From: Verrucomicrobiota bacterium JB022
GTDB taxonomy: Bacteria; Verrucomicrobiota; Verrucomicrobiia; Opitutales; Oceanipulchritudinaceae
Direction: 5' to 3'
Assembly (NCBI GenBank): GCA_030673845.1
Contig: JAUTCQ010000009.1
Location: 186,001 to 250,000 of the forward strand
Length of the DNA: 64,000 nucleotides
Below the pieces are notes generated by a model. It ran no database searches. It had not been told where the DNA came from and saw nothing but the letters and a program-made list of their open reading frames with translations. Positions 1-8,958 of the stretch are shown one piece after another. Every line of letters begins with the position of its first letter. Position 1 is the first letter of the stretch. The position numbers and the translations under genes were made by a program.

Positions 1-2136
1 GGCACGGCACATGGCTACGCCGCGAGCATCGGCGGCGATGTCGCCAGCTTCCACCACAACCTGCTGGCCCACAACTCGGGCCGCAATTGGAGTCTGGCGG
101 GCGGTCTTGATGGCGCGGGCTACTACGCCGGCAAAATCGACATCTTCAATAACGTCGTCTACAACTGGGACAACCGGACGACCGACGGCGGCGCGCACCA
201 GGTCAACTTCGTCAACAACTACTACAAGCCCGGCGCCGCCACGAGCTACTTCTACGCGCTCAACGCCCAGTACGACTCGTTCCCCGGCACGCAGCAGTAT
301 TACTTTGCGGGTAACGTGATGCCGGGCCGTTTCGGCCTGAGCAACCAATCGGCAGGGCGCACGCGCTCGGGCGACGTGCCCAGCTCCTACAGCACATGGG
401 TCAACCAGCCCTTCTTCCCGTCTTATGCGACGATCCACTCGGCCGAAGACGCCTACAAGCTGGTGCTCTCCGACGTGGGGGCCAACCAGCCGGTGTTGGA
501 TGCGCACGACCAGCGTGTGATCCAGGAGACCTACAACGGCAGCTACACCTACACGGGCCAAGGGCCGTATGGTGGCGAGCCGGGCCTGCCGAATTCGCAA
601 AACGATGTGGGCGGCTGGGAGAACTACCCGACCACCTACCGCGCCTCGGGCTTTGACAGCGACCGCGACGGCCTGCCCAACTGGTGGGAAGAGATGAAGG
701 GCCTCAACCCGAACTCGAGCCAGGGCAACTTCGCAGATGCCAATGTGGACCTCGTGGGCGATCAGTTCACCGAGCTGGAACGCTACCTCAACTGGATGGC
801 GGAACCGCATGTGATGACGGACGAAAACGTCTATGTCGACGTGCCCATGACACCCCTCGCCGCCGGCTTCCCGAGCAACGCCAGCTTCAGCGTCAATGGC
901 GCACAGGGCGGCAGCGTGAGCATCGTCAGCGGTAATGTGGCCCGCTTCACCCCCACCAACGGCTTCAGCGGCCTCGGCAAGTTCAACGTGGTCGTCTCCC
1001 AAGGCGGCACCACAATGACGCGCACGATCGGCGTGGCGGTGATCGACGACCCGAATACCGGCGGCGGCAGCAACAACCCGCCCACCGTCTCGATCACCTC
1101 GCCGGCCAACAACGCCACCATCACGGCTGGCAGCAACGTAACCGTATCCGCCAACGCCGCCGACAGCGACGGCACGATCTCGGGCGTAGCCTTCTACCGT
1201 GGCCAGACCTTGCTGGGCAGCGACACCAGCCCGCCCTACTCCGTCTCCTGGAATAACGTGACGGCAGGCAATTACGTGCTCGCCGCCATCGCGGTGGACG
1301 ACGACAACGCGCAGACGACCTCCAGCCCCGTCTATGTGACGGTGACGGGTAACAGCGGCAATTCCACCACCCTGCAGGCCGAGTCGGCCAGCGTGGGCGG
1401 CGGCACCACGATCGACAGCAACAACGCGGGCTTTAACGGCAGCGGCTTCGCCAATGCTCCGGTCAGCGGCGGCTACGTGCAGTTCAACAACGTGAACGGC
1501 GGCAGCGGCGGCACGGCTACCCTGGAGATCCGCTATGCGCTCGGGGCGACCAGCAGTCGCACGGGGGCGTTGATCGTCAACGGCTCCTCGCAAAACATCA
1601 CGTTTAACCCGACCGGCTCCTGGACGGCCTGGACCACCATGTCGCTGACCGTGCCTTTGCAAAGCGGCACCAGTAACACGATCCGTTTCGAGTCGAACGG
1701 GCAAGACCTGGGGAACCTCGACGAGATCACGGTGACGCCCGCCAGCAGCGGCGGCGGCACCACCACGCTTCAGATCGAAAGCGGCAGCATCGGCGGCGGC
1801 ACGGCGATCGAAAGCAACAACGGCGGCTTCAACGGCAGCGGTTTCGCCAACTTCCCCAGCTCGGGCGGCTATGCCCAATTGAGCGGGATCAGTGGCAGCA
1901 GCGGTGCCGCCACGCTGGAGATCCGCTACGCCCTTGGCGCCAGTGGCAGCCGCACGGGTGCGCTGGTCGTCAACGGCTCGTCGCAAAGCATCACGTTTGA
2001 CACGACGGGGGCCTGGAACGTCTGGGTGATCAAGACGGTCAACATCAGCCTGCAAAACGGCTCGAACAATACGATTCGCTTCGAGTCCAATGGCCAGGAC
2101 CTGGGCAATTTGGATGAAATCACGGTGAGTCAGTAG
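1..2136 (+). CDS. Pectate lyase-like secreted polysaccharide lyase, 5' truncated by the window edge
   Basis: The reading frame is open from base 1, so the true start lies outside the window. The first 100 residues read as the end of a right-handed beta-helix lyase (H-G-Y-A-A-S-I-G-G, then H-H-N-L-L-A-H-N-S-G-R-N), as in pectate lyases that cleave pectin by beta-elimination. A D-S-D-R-D-G-L-P-N-W-W-E calcium-binding-type linker follows near 655-690. Next come an Ig-like segment (about 1080-1350) and two repeated beta-sandwich modules, each starting L-Q-A-E-S or L-Q-I-E-S and ending N-G-Q-D-L-G-N-L-D-E-I-T-V. These look like CBM6/CBM35-type carbohydrate-binding modules. The protein is probably secreted and used for plant or algal polysaccharide. 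The substrate is inferred, because the catalytic centre is only partly inside the window. Confidence 0.8.
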   Translation, partial: GTAHGYAASIGGDVASFHHNLLAHNSGRNWSLAGGLDGAGYYAGKIDIFNNVVYNWDNRTTDGGAHQVNFVNNYYKPGAATSYFYALNAQYDSFPGTQQYYFAGNVMPGRFGLSNQSAGRTRSGDVPSSYSTWVNQPFFPSYATIHSAEDAYKLVLSDVGANQPVLDAHDQRVIQETYNGSYTYTGQGPYGGEPGLPNSQNDVGGWENYPTTYRASGFDSDRDGLPNWWEEMKGLNPNSSQGNFADANVDLVGDQFTELERYLNWMAEPHVMTDENVYVDVPMTPLAAGFPSNASFSVNGAQGGSVSIVSGNVARFTPTNGFSGLGKFNVVVSQGGTTMTRTIGVAVIDDPNTGGGSNNPPTVSITSPANNATITAGSNVTVSANAADSDGTISGVAFYRGQTLLGSDTSPPYSVSWNNVTAGNYVLAAIAVDDDNAQTTSSPVYVTVTGNSGNSTTLQAESASVGGGTTIDSNNAGFNGSGFANAPVSGGYVQFNNVNGGSGGTATLEIRYALGATSSRTGALIVNGSSQNITFNPTGSWTAWTTMSLTVPLQSGTSNTIRFESNGQDLGNLDEITVTPASSGGGTTTLQIESGSIGGGTAIESNNGGFNGSGFANFPSSGGYAQLSGISGSSGAATLEIRYALGASGSRTGALVVNGSSQSITFDTTGAWNVWVIKTVNISLQNGSNNTIRFESNGQDLGNLDEITVSQ

Positions 2137-2178
2137 CGGAACTCCGGGAGGTGCCCTCCTCCCGATTCCGCCATAAGG

Positions 2179-2212
2179 AAACCCCGTCTTCGGCAGCGAA
2201 GACGGGGTTTTT
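2179..2212. terminator. Bidirectional intrinsic terminator between convergent genes
   Basis: A stem built from AAACCCCGTCTTC and GAAGACGGGGTTT closes over a six-base loop, with A residues on the left and T residues on the right. It lies between the lyase gene (plus) and the proX-like gene (minus), so it can end transcription from both sides. Confidence 0.85.
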
Positions 2213-2241
2213 CATGCGATCAAAGGAAGCGGTGCGGCGGC

Positions 2242-3072
2242 TCAGCGCGGCATCCAGCTGTCGATCAGGGGCTCGTGGCGAAGCATCCAGTCGCGCACGA
2301 CTTCAGAGGGGTCGTCGTTACCCGCATCGTCGATGGCGAGCATCAGGTCGAGCAGCGTGTCTTCGGAGAGGCTGAAGTTGACGAGGAACTGGGTCACTTC
2401 CGGGTATTCCTCGCGGAAGTCCTTGCGCACAAGCTTCTTGAGGCCGTCAATCGGGTAGACGCCGCGCGGGTCGTCGAGCACCTTCAGGTCGAAGCGGCCA
2501 AACATCCAGTGCGGCTTCCAGCCGGTCACGACGATCGGCTCTTCGTTACGGATGGCGTCGGCCAGGGCGGCCGTCATGGCCGGGCCGGAGGAGGCGACTT
2601 GCTCCAGGTCGAGGCCGTATTCGTCGATGGCGACGTTGGTGTTGCGGTAGATGCCTGCACCGGTGCCGATGCCCACGATCTTGCCGTCGAGGTCGTCGGC
2701 AATGTCGTTGAGGTCTTCGATGCTGTCCACGTCCATGTAGGTGGGGACGACGAGGCCGGTGACGCCGTTGCCATAAAAAGGCCCGAGGTCTTCGAGCTGG
2801 TCGCCGTATTCTTCCCAATAGGGCTCGTGGGTGTTGGGCAGCCAGCCGTCGAGGAAGGCGTCTTGCTGGCCTTGAGCCACGGCGGCGTAGATCGCACCGG
2901 GATCGGCCATGGTCAGTTCGACGTCGTAGCCCATGCGATCTTCGACGATCGCTTCAACCAAATGGGTAATGGCCACGCCTTCGGCCCAGTTCGGGTAAGC
3001 GATCTTGATCTGGGCGCTGGCCAGGCTGCCAAGGCCGAGCGAGGCGGCGAGCAGGAGGAGGAGTTTTTTCAT
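2242..3072 (-). CDS. proX: Glycine betaine/proline ABC transporter, periplasmic substrate-binding protein
   Basis: The product is a 276-residue periplasmic binding protein that would capture quaternary-amine osmoprotectants for the ProW/ProV importer upstream. The ATG at 3072 begins M-K-K-L-L-L-L-L-A-A-S and gives a clean signal peptide cleaved near A-S-A-Q. The open frame runs further upstream, but that part is a shadow of proW. The core I-K-I-A-Y-P-N-W-A-E-G-V-A and the Trp residues in D-G-W-L-P-N-T-H and T-G-W-K-P-H-W fit the OpuAC/ProX fold, whose aromatic box binds trimethylammonium groups. It is the third gene of a proV-proW-proX series, 44 bases after proW. Betaine, choline or proline betaine cannot be distinguished by reading. 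Confidence 0.9.
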   Translation of the reverse strand: MKKLLLLLAASLGLGSLASAQIKIAYPNWAEGVAITHLVEAIVEDRMGYDVELTMADPGAIYAAVAQGQQDAFLDGWLPNTHEPYWEEYGDQLEDLGPFYGNGVTGLVVPTYMDVDSIEDLNDIADDLDGKIVGIGTGAGIYRNTNVAIDEYGLDLEQVASSGPAMTAALADAIRNEEPIVVTGWKPHWMFGRFDLKVLDDPRGVYPIDGLKKLVRKDFREEYPEVTQFLVNFSLSEDTLLDLMLAIDDAGNDDPSEVVRDWMLRHEPLIDSWMPR

Positions 3073-3116
3073 AACGTATACTTTCTCGTTTTGCGGATGA
3101 GAGAAGGAATCTCGGT

Positions 3117-4658
3117 TCACTTCTTGCCGAAGGCCTGGGTGAGGCGGTCGAGGAAAATGGCGAGGATGACCACGCCGAGACCGCCCTCGAACCCGAGGCC
3201 GATTTTCAATTGGGTGATGCCTTGCAGCACGATTTCGCCGAGGCCGCCCGCCCCGATCATCCCGCCGATCACAACCATCGAGAGCGCGAGCATGATCGTC
3301 TGGTTGAGCCCCGCGAGGATCGTGGGCAGCGCGATGGGCAACTGCGCCTTGACGAGCATTTGCCACGGGGTGGAGCCGAAGGCCTGCGCGGCTTCCACCA
3401 CCTCGTGCGGCACCTGACGGATGCCGAGGCTGGTGAGGCGCACCGCAGGGGGCATTGCGAAAATAAGGGTGGCCATGAGGCCGGGAACTTTGCCGAGCCC
3501 GAAGAGCATGACGGCGGGGATCAGGTAGACGAAGGCGGGCATCGTCTGCATGAAGTCCAGGATGGGCCGCACGACGCGGTCGACGCCTTTGCTCTTGGCG
3601 GAGAGCACGCCGGCGGGGATGCCGATGAGCAGCGCAAAAAATGTCGCAGCCAGCACCAGCGCGAGCGATTCCATCGTCTCGTACCAAAGGCCCATGCTGA
3701 CCACGAGCAGCATGCCCAGCGCGGTGAAGATGCCGAGGCCGATGCTGGAAAAGCGGGCGGCCATCAGCGTCATGAGGATGATGACCATGGCCCAGGGATA
3801 CCAGGTGAGCACGCGGGGGTTGAGCGCGGCAAAATCGCTGCTGATCGTGTCGAGCCGCTCGCGCAGATCTTCCGGCAGGCCATCTTCTTCGAAGACCCGG
3901 GCCCCCGTGTCGAGCAGCTCGCGGTAGCGGTCGTAGCTGCGCTCGTTGACCACGCTCATGCGCAGCGCAGACTCGTCGACGCGGCCCAGGGTGCGTGCGA
4001 TACGCTCGCCTTCGTCGATGAGGCTGAAGGCGCGGTAGCGGTCGCGCACGGCCTCCAGTTGCTCTAGCGGAGCCTCCGGGGCCTCGGGCAGCAGTCGCAC
4101 GGCGGCCAGCACGTCTTCGATCTGGTCGGCGACCTGGTCGTAGCTGCCTGCGCGGAGGCGTTGCAAGCGGCGAAGAGAGTCGCTGACTTCGTCGCGGGCG
4201 TCTTTCAGGACTTCGCTGTCGTCGCCCTCCGGCAAGGCCTCCTGCAGGGCTTGCAGGCCGTTGATTGCGGCCACGTAATCCTCCGGCGCGTGCGCTTCAA
4301 GTTCTTCGCCCACCGCTTCGATCTCAGCGGCCTGCGCTTCGGCTTCTTCGGGCGTGATGGCGCGCTCCAGCGTCTGATAACGGAAGGCTTCCGCCGCACC
4401 GAAAGCGGCGACCAGCGCCAGCGCGACGATCCACGCCTTGCGGCCCAGCTGCTTCTGAAAGCCGAAGCCGATGAAGACGAGCACAATCAGCGCAAATACG
4501 ATGGCCGGGTAATACAGCGCGTGGTTGAGCAGGAGCACGTTTTCCAGCGCATCGATAACGAAGTTGAGCACCGTGCTGAGCAGGTCGAAAAAGCCTTTGC
4601 CATGCTCCAGCACCCACTTGATGAAGGCGTCAAAATATTCTCCAACAGGTATTTCCAT
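3117..4658 (-). CDS. proW: Glycine betaine/proline ABC transporter permease with a large coiled-coil insertion
   Basis: This is the inner-membrane permease of the osmoprotectant importer. The C-terminal part (about residues 290-513) is a normal binding-protein-dependent permease, with the EAA loop at about 420-440 (E-V-V-E-A-A-Q-A-F-G-S-T-P-W) and several hydrophobic helices. At 513 residues it is much longer than usual ProW/OpuAB proteins (roughly 280-350). Helices near 45-90 are followed by about 190 charged residues (94-285), rich in Glu, Ala, Leu and Arg and predicted by eye to be coiled coil, before the membrane domain resumes. The ATG at 4658 has a GGAG ribosome site on the minus strand. 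ProV ends three bases upstream, so the two are probably co-translated. Confidence 0.9.
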   Translation of the reverse strand: MEIPVGEYFDAFIKWVLEHGKGFFDLLSTVLNFVIDALENVLLLNHALYYPAIVFALIVLVFIGFGFQKQLGRKAWIVALALVAAFGAAEAFRYQTLERAITPEEAEAQAAEIEAVGEELEAHAPEDYVAAINGLQALQEALPEGDDSEVLKDARDEVSDSLRRLQRLRAGSYDQVADQIEDVLAAVRLLPEAPEAPLEQLEAVRDRYRAFSLIDEGERIARTLGRVDESALRMSVVNERSYDRYRELLDTGARVFEEDGLPEDLRERLDTISSDFAALNPRVLTWYPWAMVIILMTLMAARFSSIGLGIFTALGMLLVVSMGLWYETMESLALVLAATFFALLIGIPAGVLSAKSKGVDRVVRPILDFMQTMPAFVYLIPAVMLFGLGKVPGLMATLIFAMPPAVRLTSLGIRQVPHEVVEAAQAFGSTPWQMLVKAQLPIALPTILAGLNQTIMLALSMVVIGGMIGAGGLGEIVLQGITQLKIGLGFEGGLGVVILAIFLDRLTQAFGKK

Positions 4659-4661
4659 GTC

Positions 4662-5870
4662 TTAATCTCCTGCGATGCCGGCGAGAATGGCGGGGCGGGT
4701 CACGATGCCTGCAAGTTTCTCCCCCTCATCGAGCACGGCGATAGGCAGGGCGGAGGTGGAGGCGTAGGGCACGAGGTCGGCAATAGCCGTCTCGGGCGTG
4801 GCCGTGTAGAGGTCTTTCTTGATGATGGGGCGCACGGTGTAGCGGCTTTCCTGGTCGAGCTCTTCGGGCACCTTCTTGCGCAGCTCCACCACGTCGTCGA
4901 TCTTGATGTAGCCGAGGTATTGGCGCTCGCGATTGACGACGATCAGCGTCGAGAGGTTGAGCTGGCGCATCTTGCGCGCCGCCTGGTGCGGCCCGGCGGT
5001 ATCGTAGACCACCTCCGTCTTTTTCATGATCGTGCTGGCGGTCAGCACCTTGGAGCGGTCGACGTTTTCGACGAAGGCGCGCACGTAGTCGTCGGCCGGT
5101 TGGGTCAGGATCTCTTCCGGCGTGCCGACCTGCACGACAGCGCCGTCTTTCATAATCGCGATACGGCTGCCGAGCTTGAGGGCTTCGTCGAGGTCGTGCG
5201 TGATGAAGACGATTGTCTTGTGCATGCGGGCCTGCAGCTCCAGCAACTCGTCCTGCAGTTGCACCCGGATCAGGGGGTCGAGCGCAGAAAAGGCTTCGTC
5301 CATCAGCAAGATCTCGGGGTCGTTGGCGAGCGCGCGGGCCAGCCCTACCCGTTGTTGCATACCGCCGGAGAGCTCTTGCGTCATCTTTTCTTCGTAGCCT
5401 TCGAGGCCGACGGTGCGGATGGCCTGCATGGCCTTCTCATATCGCTGCTCTTTGGGCACATCCTGCACTTCGAGGCCAAAGGCCACGTTGTCGATCACCG
5501 TGCGGTGCGGGAGCAGGCCGAAACGCTGGAACACCATCCCCAGCTTTTTGCGCCGCACCTCGCGCAGCTTGGCCGCGTCGAGCTGCGTGACTTCTTCGCC
5601 GTCGATCTTGATGGAACCGGCAGTGGGCTCGATCAGGCGATTGAGGCAGCGAATGACGGTCGATTTGCCCGAGCCGGAGAGGCCCATGATGACAAAAAAC
5701 TCGCGGCGCTTGATCGAGAAGGACGCGTCGTTGATGCCTACGGTGCAGCCGGTGCGCTTGAGCACTTCGGCCTTGCCCTGCCCCTGCTCCACCAGTGGCA
5801 AAGCGCGCTCCTTGGGCTTCTTGCCAAAAATTTTGTAGAGGTGGGAGACTTCGATAATCGTATCACTCAT
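4662..5870 (-). CDS. proV: Glycine betaine/proline ABC transporter ATP-binding protein with tandem CBS domains
   Basis: The product is a 402-residue ATPase that drives osmoprotectant uptake. The Walker A motif is G-L-S-G-S-G-K-S-T (about residue 69). The signature L-S-G-G-M-Q-Q-R-V-G and Walker B I-L-L-M-D-E-A-F-S-A-L-D follow, then the H-loop F-I-T-H-D-L. Residues about 280-400 form a pair of CBS domains, which in OpuA/ProV proteins sense ionic strength or cyclic di-AMP. The gene is 54 bases downstream of the porin gene and 3 bases upstream of proW, so the four genes may be one transcription unit. ProV, ProW and ProX together make a complete importer. Confidence 0.94.
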   Translation of the reverse strand: MSDTIIEVSHLYKIFGKKPKERALPLVEQGQGKAEVLKRTGCTVGINDASFSIKRREFFVIMGLSGSGKSTVIRCLNRLIEPTAGSIKIDGEEVTQLDAAKLREVRRKKLGMVFQRFGLLPHRTVIDNVAFGLEVQDVPKEQRYEKAMQAIRTVGLEGYEEKMTQELSGGMQQRVGLARALANDPEILLMDEAFSALDPLIRVQLQDELLELQARMHKTIVFITHDLDEALKLGSRIAIMKDGAVVQVGTPEEILTQPADDYVRAFVENVDRSKVLTASTIMKKTEVVYDTAGPHQAARKMRQLNLSTLIVVNRERQYLGYIKIDDVVELRKKVPEELDQESRYTVRPIIKKDLYTATPETAIADLVPYASTSALPIAVLDEGEKLAGIVTRPAILAGIAGD

Positions 5871-5924
5871 GTATCAAAGGGAAGACGCCAGCCCGGCAAG
5901 CGGCCGGGCTGGCGAAAGCAGCGA

Positions 5925-7268
5925 TCAGAAGTAGTAGCCGAAGTTGATGTTGAAGCGGGACTGCCAGTCGTCGTCGGCATTGGCCCCGAAGTCGCCACTG
6001 TTACCAACGAAATAGTTGCCGTTGGAGAAGGCGTAATCGGCGTAGACATACCAGCCGCCGCGGGCGAAGGCCGCGCCCAGGATGAACATCTCGCTGTCGT
6101 TAAAGGCGTCATCCGTCTTCACGATCGAGCTGTATTCGATGTAGGGCAGGATGTAGTCGAGCCACGCGAGGTTGGGCGTCTCGTAGGTGTAGCTGAGCGA
6201 CACGGCGGGCAGCCAGGCTTCGGTCGCCACCAGCGCCGCGTAATCGTAGGCGCCCATGGGGATGAGGTTGCTGTTGCCCCAGAGATTGCCCGGCTCGATG
6301 TCGTAGTTGTAATACGAGAGCTGCGAGGTGAGCGTGAAGTTGCGATACGTGCTCTTGGCGTGGACGGACGCGGCGTAGTGCTCGCCGTCTTCCGTCGCGA
6401 TCCCGTCGAGCAGGCCGTATTGCAGGGACACGCCGAAGTCGGTCGGCACCGCGAGGTCGGGCATCGAGTAAATGGCGCGCAGGTTGAACTGGTGCTCTTC
6501 TTCGAAACCCGTTTCGACGCCGCCGAGGTCGTAAGTCACCGCGTCGTAGCTGTAGCGGGCGCTGTCGCGGCTGGCACCGTTCCACTGGCCTTCGCTGGCG
6601 AGGTAGTAGGCGGCGTCGAGCGTCAGGTTGCCCATCTGCTTGGTGTAGAGCACGCCCAAGTCCATGTCGTCGGCCAGACCCACGTAGTAGTGTTGGTCAA
6701 AGAACCAGCTTTGCGACACGCCATACGCGCCGGGGCCGAAAGGCACGCGCACCACACCGACCTTGACCGTGCCGGCGTCGCCAAAGTCATAGCCGAGCCA
6801 GCCGGTGTGGAGGAAGTTGTAGCCCTCGTACCAGCGGTATTCGATAGCGCCGATCCACTGGTTGTAGTCGAGGCCGATATTGATGCGGAAGGTGTCGAGC
6901 GCGATGTCGCCGCCGTCGGAGCCGCCGCGAGTGGGACGCCCCTCGTTGGCGCTGTCGTAATTGCCGTTGACGTAGTTGGCGCGGATGGCACCACCGATGG
7001 TCACGGGGCCGATCTGGATTTTCTCGGCGGGCTGATCGGTCTCGGCCAGCTGGGCTTCCGCGACCGTCGCGCGTTGCTCGGCGGCAGATGTCTGCTGCTG
7101 GGCGGTAGCGAGTTGCTGGCGCGCATTGGCGAGCTCCTGCTCGAGCTGTTGCACGCGGGTCTGCAGCTCCTGCGTGGTCTGGCCTTGCACGGTGGCCGCC
7201 GCGAGACACGCCCCGGCGATGGTCCAGCGCAGGGGGCGAAGATGGGATTTGGTTTGGTTAGCGTTCAT
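5925..7268 (-). CDS. Outer-membrane beta-barrel porin with N-terminal coiled coil
   Basis: The 447-residue product starts M-N-A-N-Q-T-K-S-H-L and has a signal peptide ending near V-Q-G-Q. Residues about 30-75 are a heptad-rich coiled coil (L-Q-T-R-V-Q-Q-L-E-Q-E-L-A-N). The rest alternates aromatic and small residues and ends N-F-G-Y-Y-F; a terminal Phe is typical of outer-membrane barrels. Porins of this trimeric coiled-coil type (DcaP-like) pass small solutes. The ATG at 7268 was chosen over the longer frame because the signal peptide starts there. It is directly upstream of proV, so it may supply osmoprotectants to the periplasm; that link is an inference. Confidence 0.75.
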   Translation of the reverse strand: MNANQTKSHLRPLRWTIAGACLAAATVQGQTTQELQTRVQQLEQELANARQQLATAQQQTSAAEQRATVAEAQLAETDQPAEKIQIGPVTIGGAIRANYVNGNYDSANEGRPTRGGSDGGDIALDTFRINIGLDYNQWIGAIEYRWYEGYNFLHTGWLGYDFGDAGTVKVGVVRVPFGPGAYGVSQSWFFDQHYYVGLADDMDLGVLYTKQMGNLTLDAAYYLASEGQWNGASRDSARYSYDAVTYDLGGVETGFEEEHQFNLRAIYSMPDLAVPTDFGVSLQYGLLDGIATEDGEHYAASVHAKSTYRNFTLTSQLSYYNYDIEPGNLWGNSNLIPMGAYDYAALVATEAWLPAVSLSYTYETPNLAWLDYILPYIEYSSIVKTDDAFNDSEMFILGAAFARGGWYVYADYAFSNGNYFVGNSGDFGANADDDWQSRFNINFGYYF

Positions 7269-8087
7269 CGTTGGGGATGCGTTGCTTGCAGCCGCCGGCC
7301 ATGCGCGTAGTGCGCCGGCCCGACGGCAAAAAAACGACCGATCGAGACCTGCCTCAATAAGAGGAAGGTGCCCGTGGCGATTGCCGTAAGACATGCAGGC
7401 TAGGAGGCCCTGACTGCCGAAACGCTCGGCAGGGGTGACAGGGCAGACAGCAGGGAAGCCGGTCGAACCGGTGAAGGTGCTATTGGTGCCAGAGGAGACA
7501 AAAGAGGCGTGCGTAGAAGAGCAAAGGCAGCACGCCCCCGGCCATGCCCGGCGGAGAGACGCGGGGCGGCCAATACTGTGATGTGAGGTATCGCTGTAAT
7601 CATGCGGATAACGACTTGGGATCGTTTCGCGGTTTAAGCTGAACGAATACCCGCCTCTTCATAATGTCAAGAAATGGTCACATATTTCTAGAGCAATACC
7701 ACTAAAGACACGACATCGCGAAAGGGATATCGCCGATTAACCTCATTTACGTGCATACCCACATAGTAACCTAAGTTTTTATGTAGATGGATGATACAGA
7801 ATGCCATCAGGCGCTCTGATACCCCCATCACAGATAGCTTTCCATCATCATAAGGGATCCTCATACATCCTCAAATTCCGCGAATAGGCGATCTAGATTA
7901 GCCATTTTCACCTTGTGTATTCGAGCCCATTTCAAGCTTGAGCTAAGCTGAAAACGCTCAGGTAATTTTGGATTTTTCACCTATTCAATCTTACGATTGC
8001 TAGTTTGAGAGGCGACAGCGCTCCGACCAAACCAGCCACGCCACATTACCGCTATTTTAGCTTGAACTTCACCAATCAGCGGCTCAC
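7269..8087. other. Long AT-rich intergenic region without a recognisable gene
   Basis: About 820 bases separate the porin and the TonB locus. From about 7620 to 8060 the composition is visibly poorer in G and C than the flanks. No open frame here looks like a protein, and no riboswitch, tRNA or clear terminator was seen. The promoters for both divergent units probably lie here. A remnant of lost DNA is also possible. Confidence 0.5.
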
Positions 8088-8109
8088 TAATGGCACCATT
8101 ATGCCATTA
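8088..8109. promoter_or_regulatory. Perfect 22-bp palindrome, candidate operator of the TonB locus
   Basis: Arms TAATGGCA and TGCCATTA are perfect reverse complements around a 6-base spacer. A 22-base site of the same spacing, matching at most positions including the trailing GCG, lies at 11895-11916 before the second unit of the locus. The site covers the proposed start codon at 8101, so binding there would repress. The cognate regulator is unknown. Confidence 0.6.
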
Positions 8110-8958
8110 GCGTCTTCTTTTAAAGCTGCCGGTCTGCTCTTGGGGGCGACTGGCCTCTGCGCCTCCCTCTCGGCCTTGCAGGTCGTGGACTTCAACGAGT
8201 TTTCGCTGCCGGCGGAGAGCTACTACCAGGCGGCCCCCGGTGAGCGCGTCGCCATCCAGTCCAAGGGTGCAACCTTTTACCACACTCGCCCTTCCTGGGG
8301 CGGCACCTACAACGAGTTCACCTACTCGAACTCGACCGACAACACGACGCCGGGCTTCAGCGACCCGTCGAACCCCAACGACGCGAGCGCCTACACGGGC
8401 AGTGGCGATGGCGATGCCAACTACGGCATGGGCTACATCGGGATCGACTACACGGGCGACTACTCGACGATCCCGCTCAGCGTGTCGTTTGAAGCCGCCG
8501 TGGCCCCGCAGAGCATCAGCCTTACCAACTCGACCTACGCGGCGCTCTCCATGCTGCAGGGCGATGCTTTTGCCAAGCAGTTTGGCGGGGCGAGCGGAGA
8601 CGACGCCGACTACTTTCTGCTCACGATCAGCGGCTACGACGCCAGCAATCAACTGACGGGCATCGTCGATTTTTACCTCGCCGACTTTCGCTTTGCCGAC
8701 AACTCCCTCGACTACATCGTCGACTCCTGGGAAACGGTCGACCTGACCGCACTGGGCCTCGACGTGACGCGGCTCGACTTCAACCTGTCGTCCTCAGACA
8801 CGGGCATGTTTGGCATGAACACCCCCTCTTACTTCGCCTTCGACAACCTGGCGTTTGAGCCGGGCGTGGCGGTGCCGGAGCCCCGCACGGTGATCAGCTG
8901 GCTCGGCCTGGCCGCGCTGGCCATGGTGGGCCTGCGGCGGCGGGCAGCGCGCTCGTGA
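8101..8958 (+). CDS. PEP-CTERM sorting-domain surface protein, DUF4465-like
   Basis: The 285-residue secreted protein has an N-terminal signal sequence (M-P-L-A-S-S-F-K-A-A-G-L-L) and a C-terminal V-P-E-P-R-T, a hydrophobic helix and an R-R-R-A-A-R-S tail, the PEP-CTERM signal recognised by exosortase systems. The middle resembles DUF4465 proteins: V-V-D-F-N-E-F near the start, G-Y-I-G-I-D-Y-T-G-D-Y, and a late D-N-L-A-F-E-P. The start is uncertain. An ATG at 8101 is used here, but it has no ribosome site and sits inside the palindrome; an in-frame TTG at 8062 is possible. Its stop overlaps the next gene's GTG start by four bases, so it is translationally coupled to the TonB-dependent receptor. 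That coupling suggests a surface binding partner for the receptor; this is an inference. Confidence 0.72.
   Translation: MPLASSFKAAGLLLGATGLCASLSALQVVDFNEFSLPAESYYQAAPGERVAIQSKGATFYHTRPSWGGTYNEFTYSNSTDNTTPGFSDPSNPNDASAYTGSGDGDANYGMGYIGIDYTGDYSTIPLSVSFEAAVAPQSISLTNSTYAALSMLQGDAFAKQFGGASGDDADYFLLTISGYDASNQLTGIVDFYLADFRFADNSLDYIVDSWETVDLTALGLDVTRLDFNLSSSDTGMFGMNTPSYFAFDNLAFEPGVAVPEPRTVISWLGLAALAMVGLRRRAARS

Noticed and set aside
4161-7310. A plus-strand open frame of about 1049 codons opposite proW, proV and the porin
   Set aside because: It mirrors the real minus-strand genes, and it has no motif or ribosome site.
7620-8100. Cobalamin riboswitch before the TonB locus
   Set aside because: I searched for the B12 box and its partner helices in the leader and found no convincing match. 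Only short GCCAC-type fragments are present.
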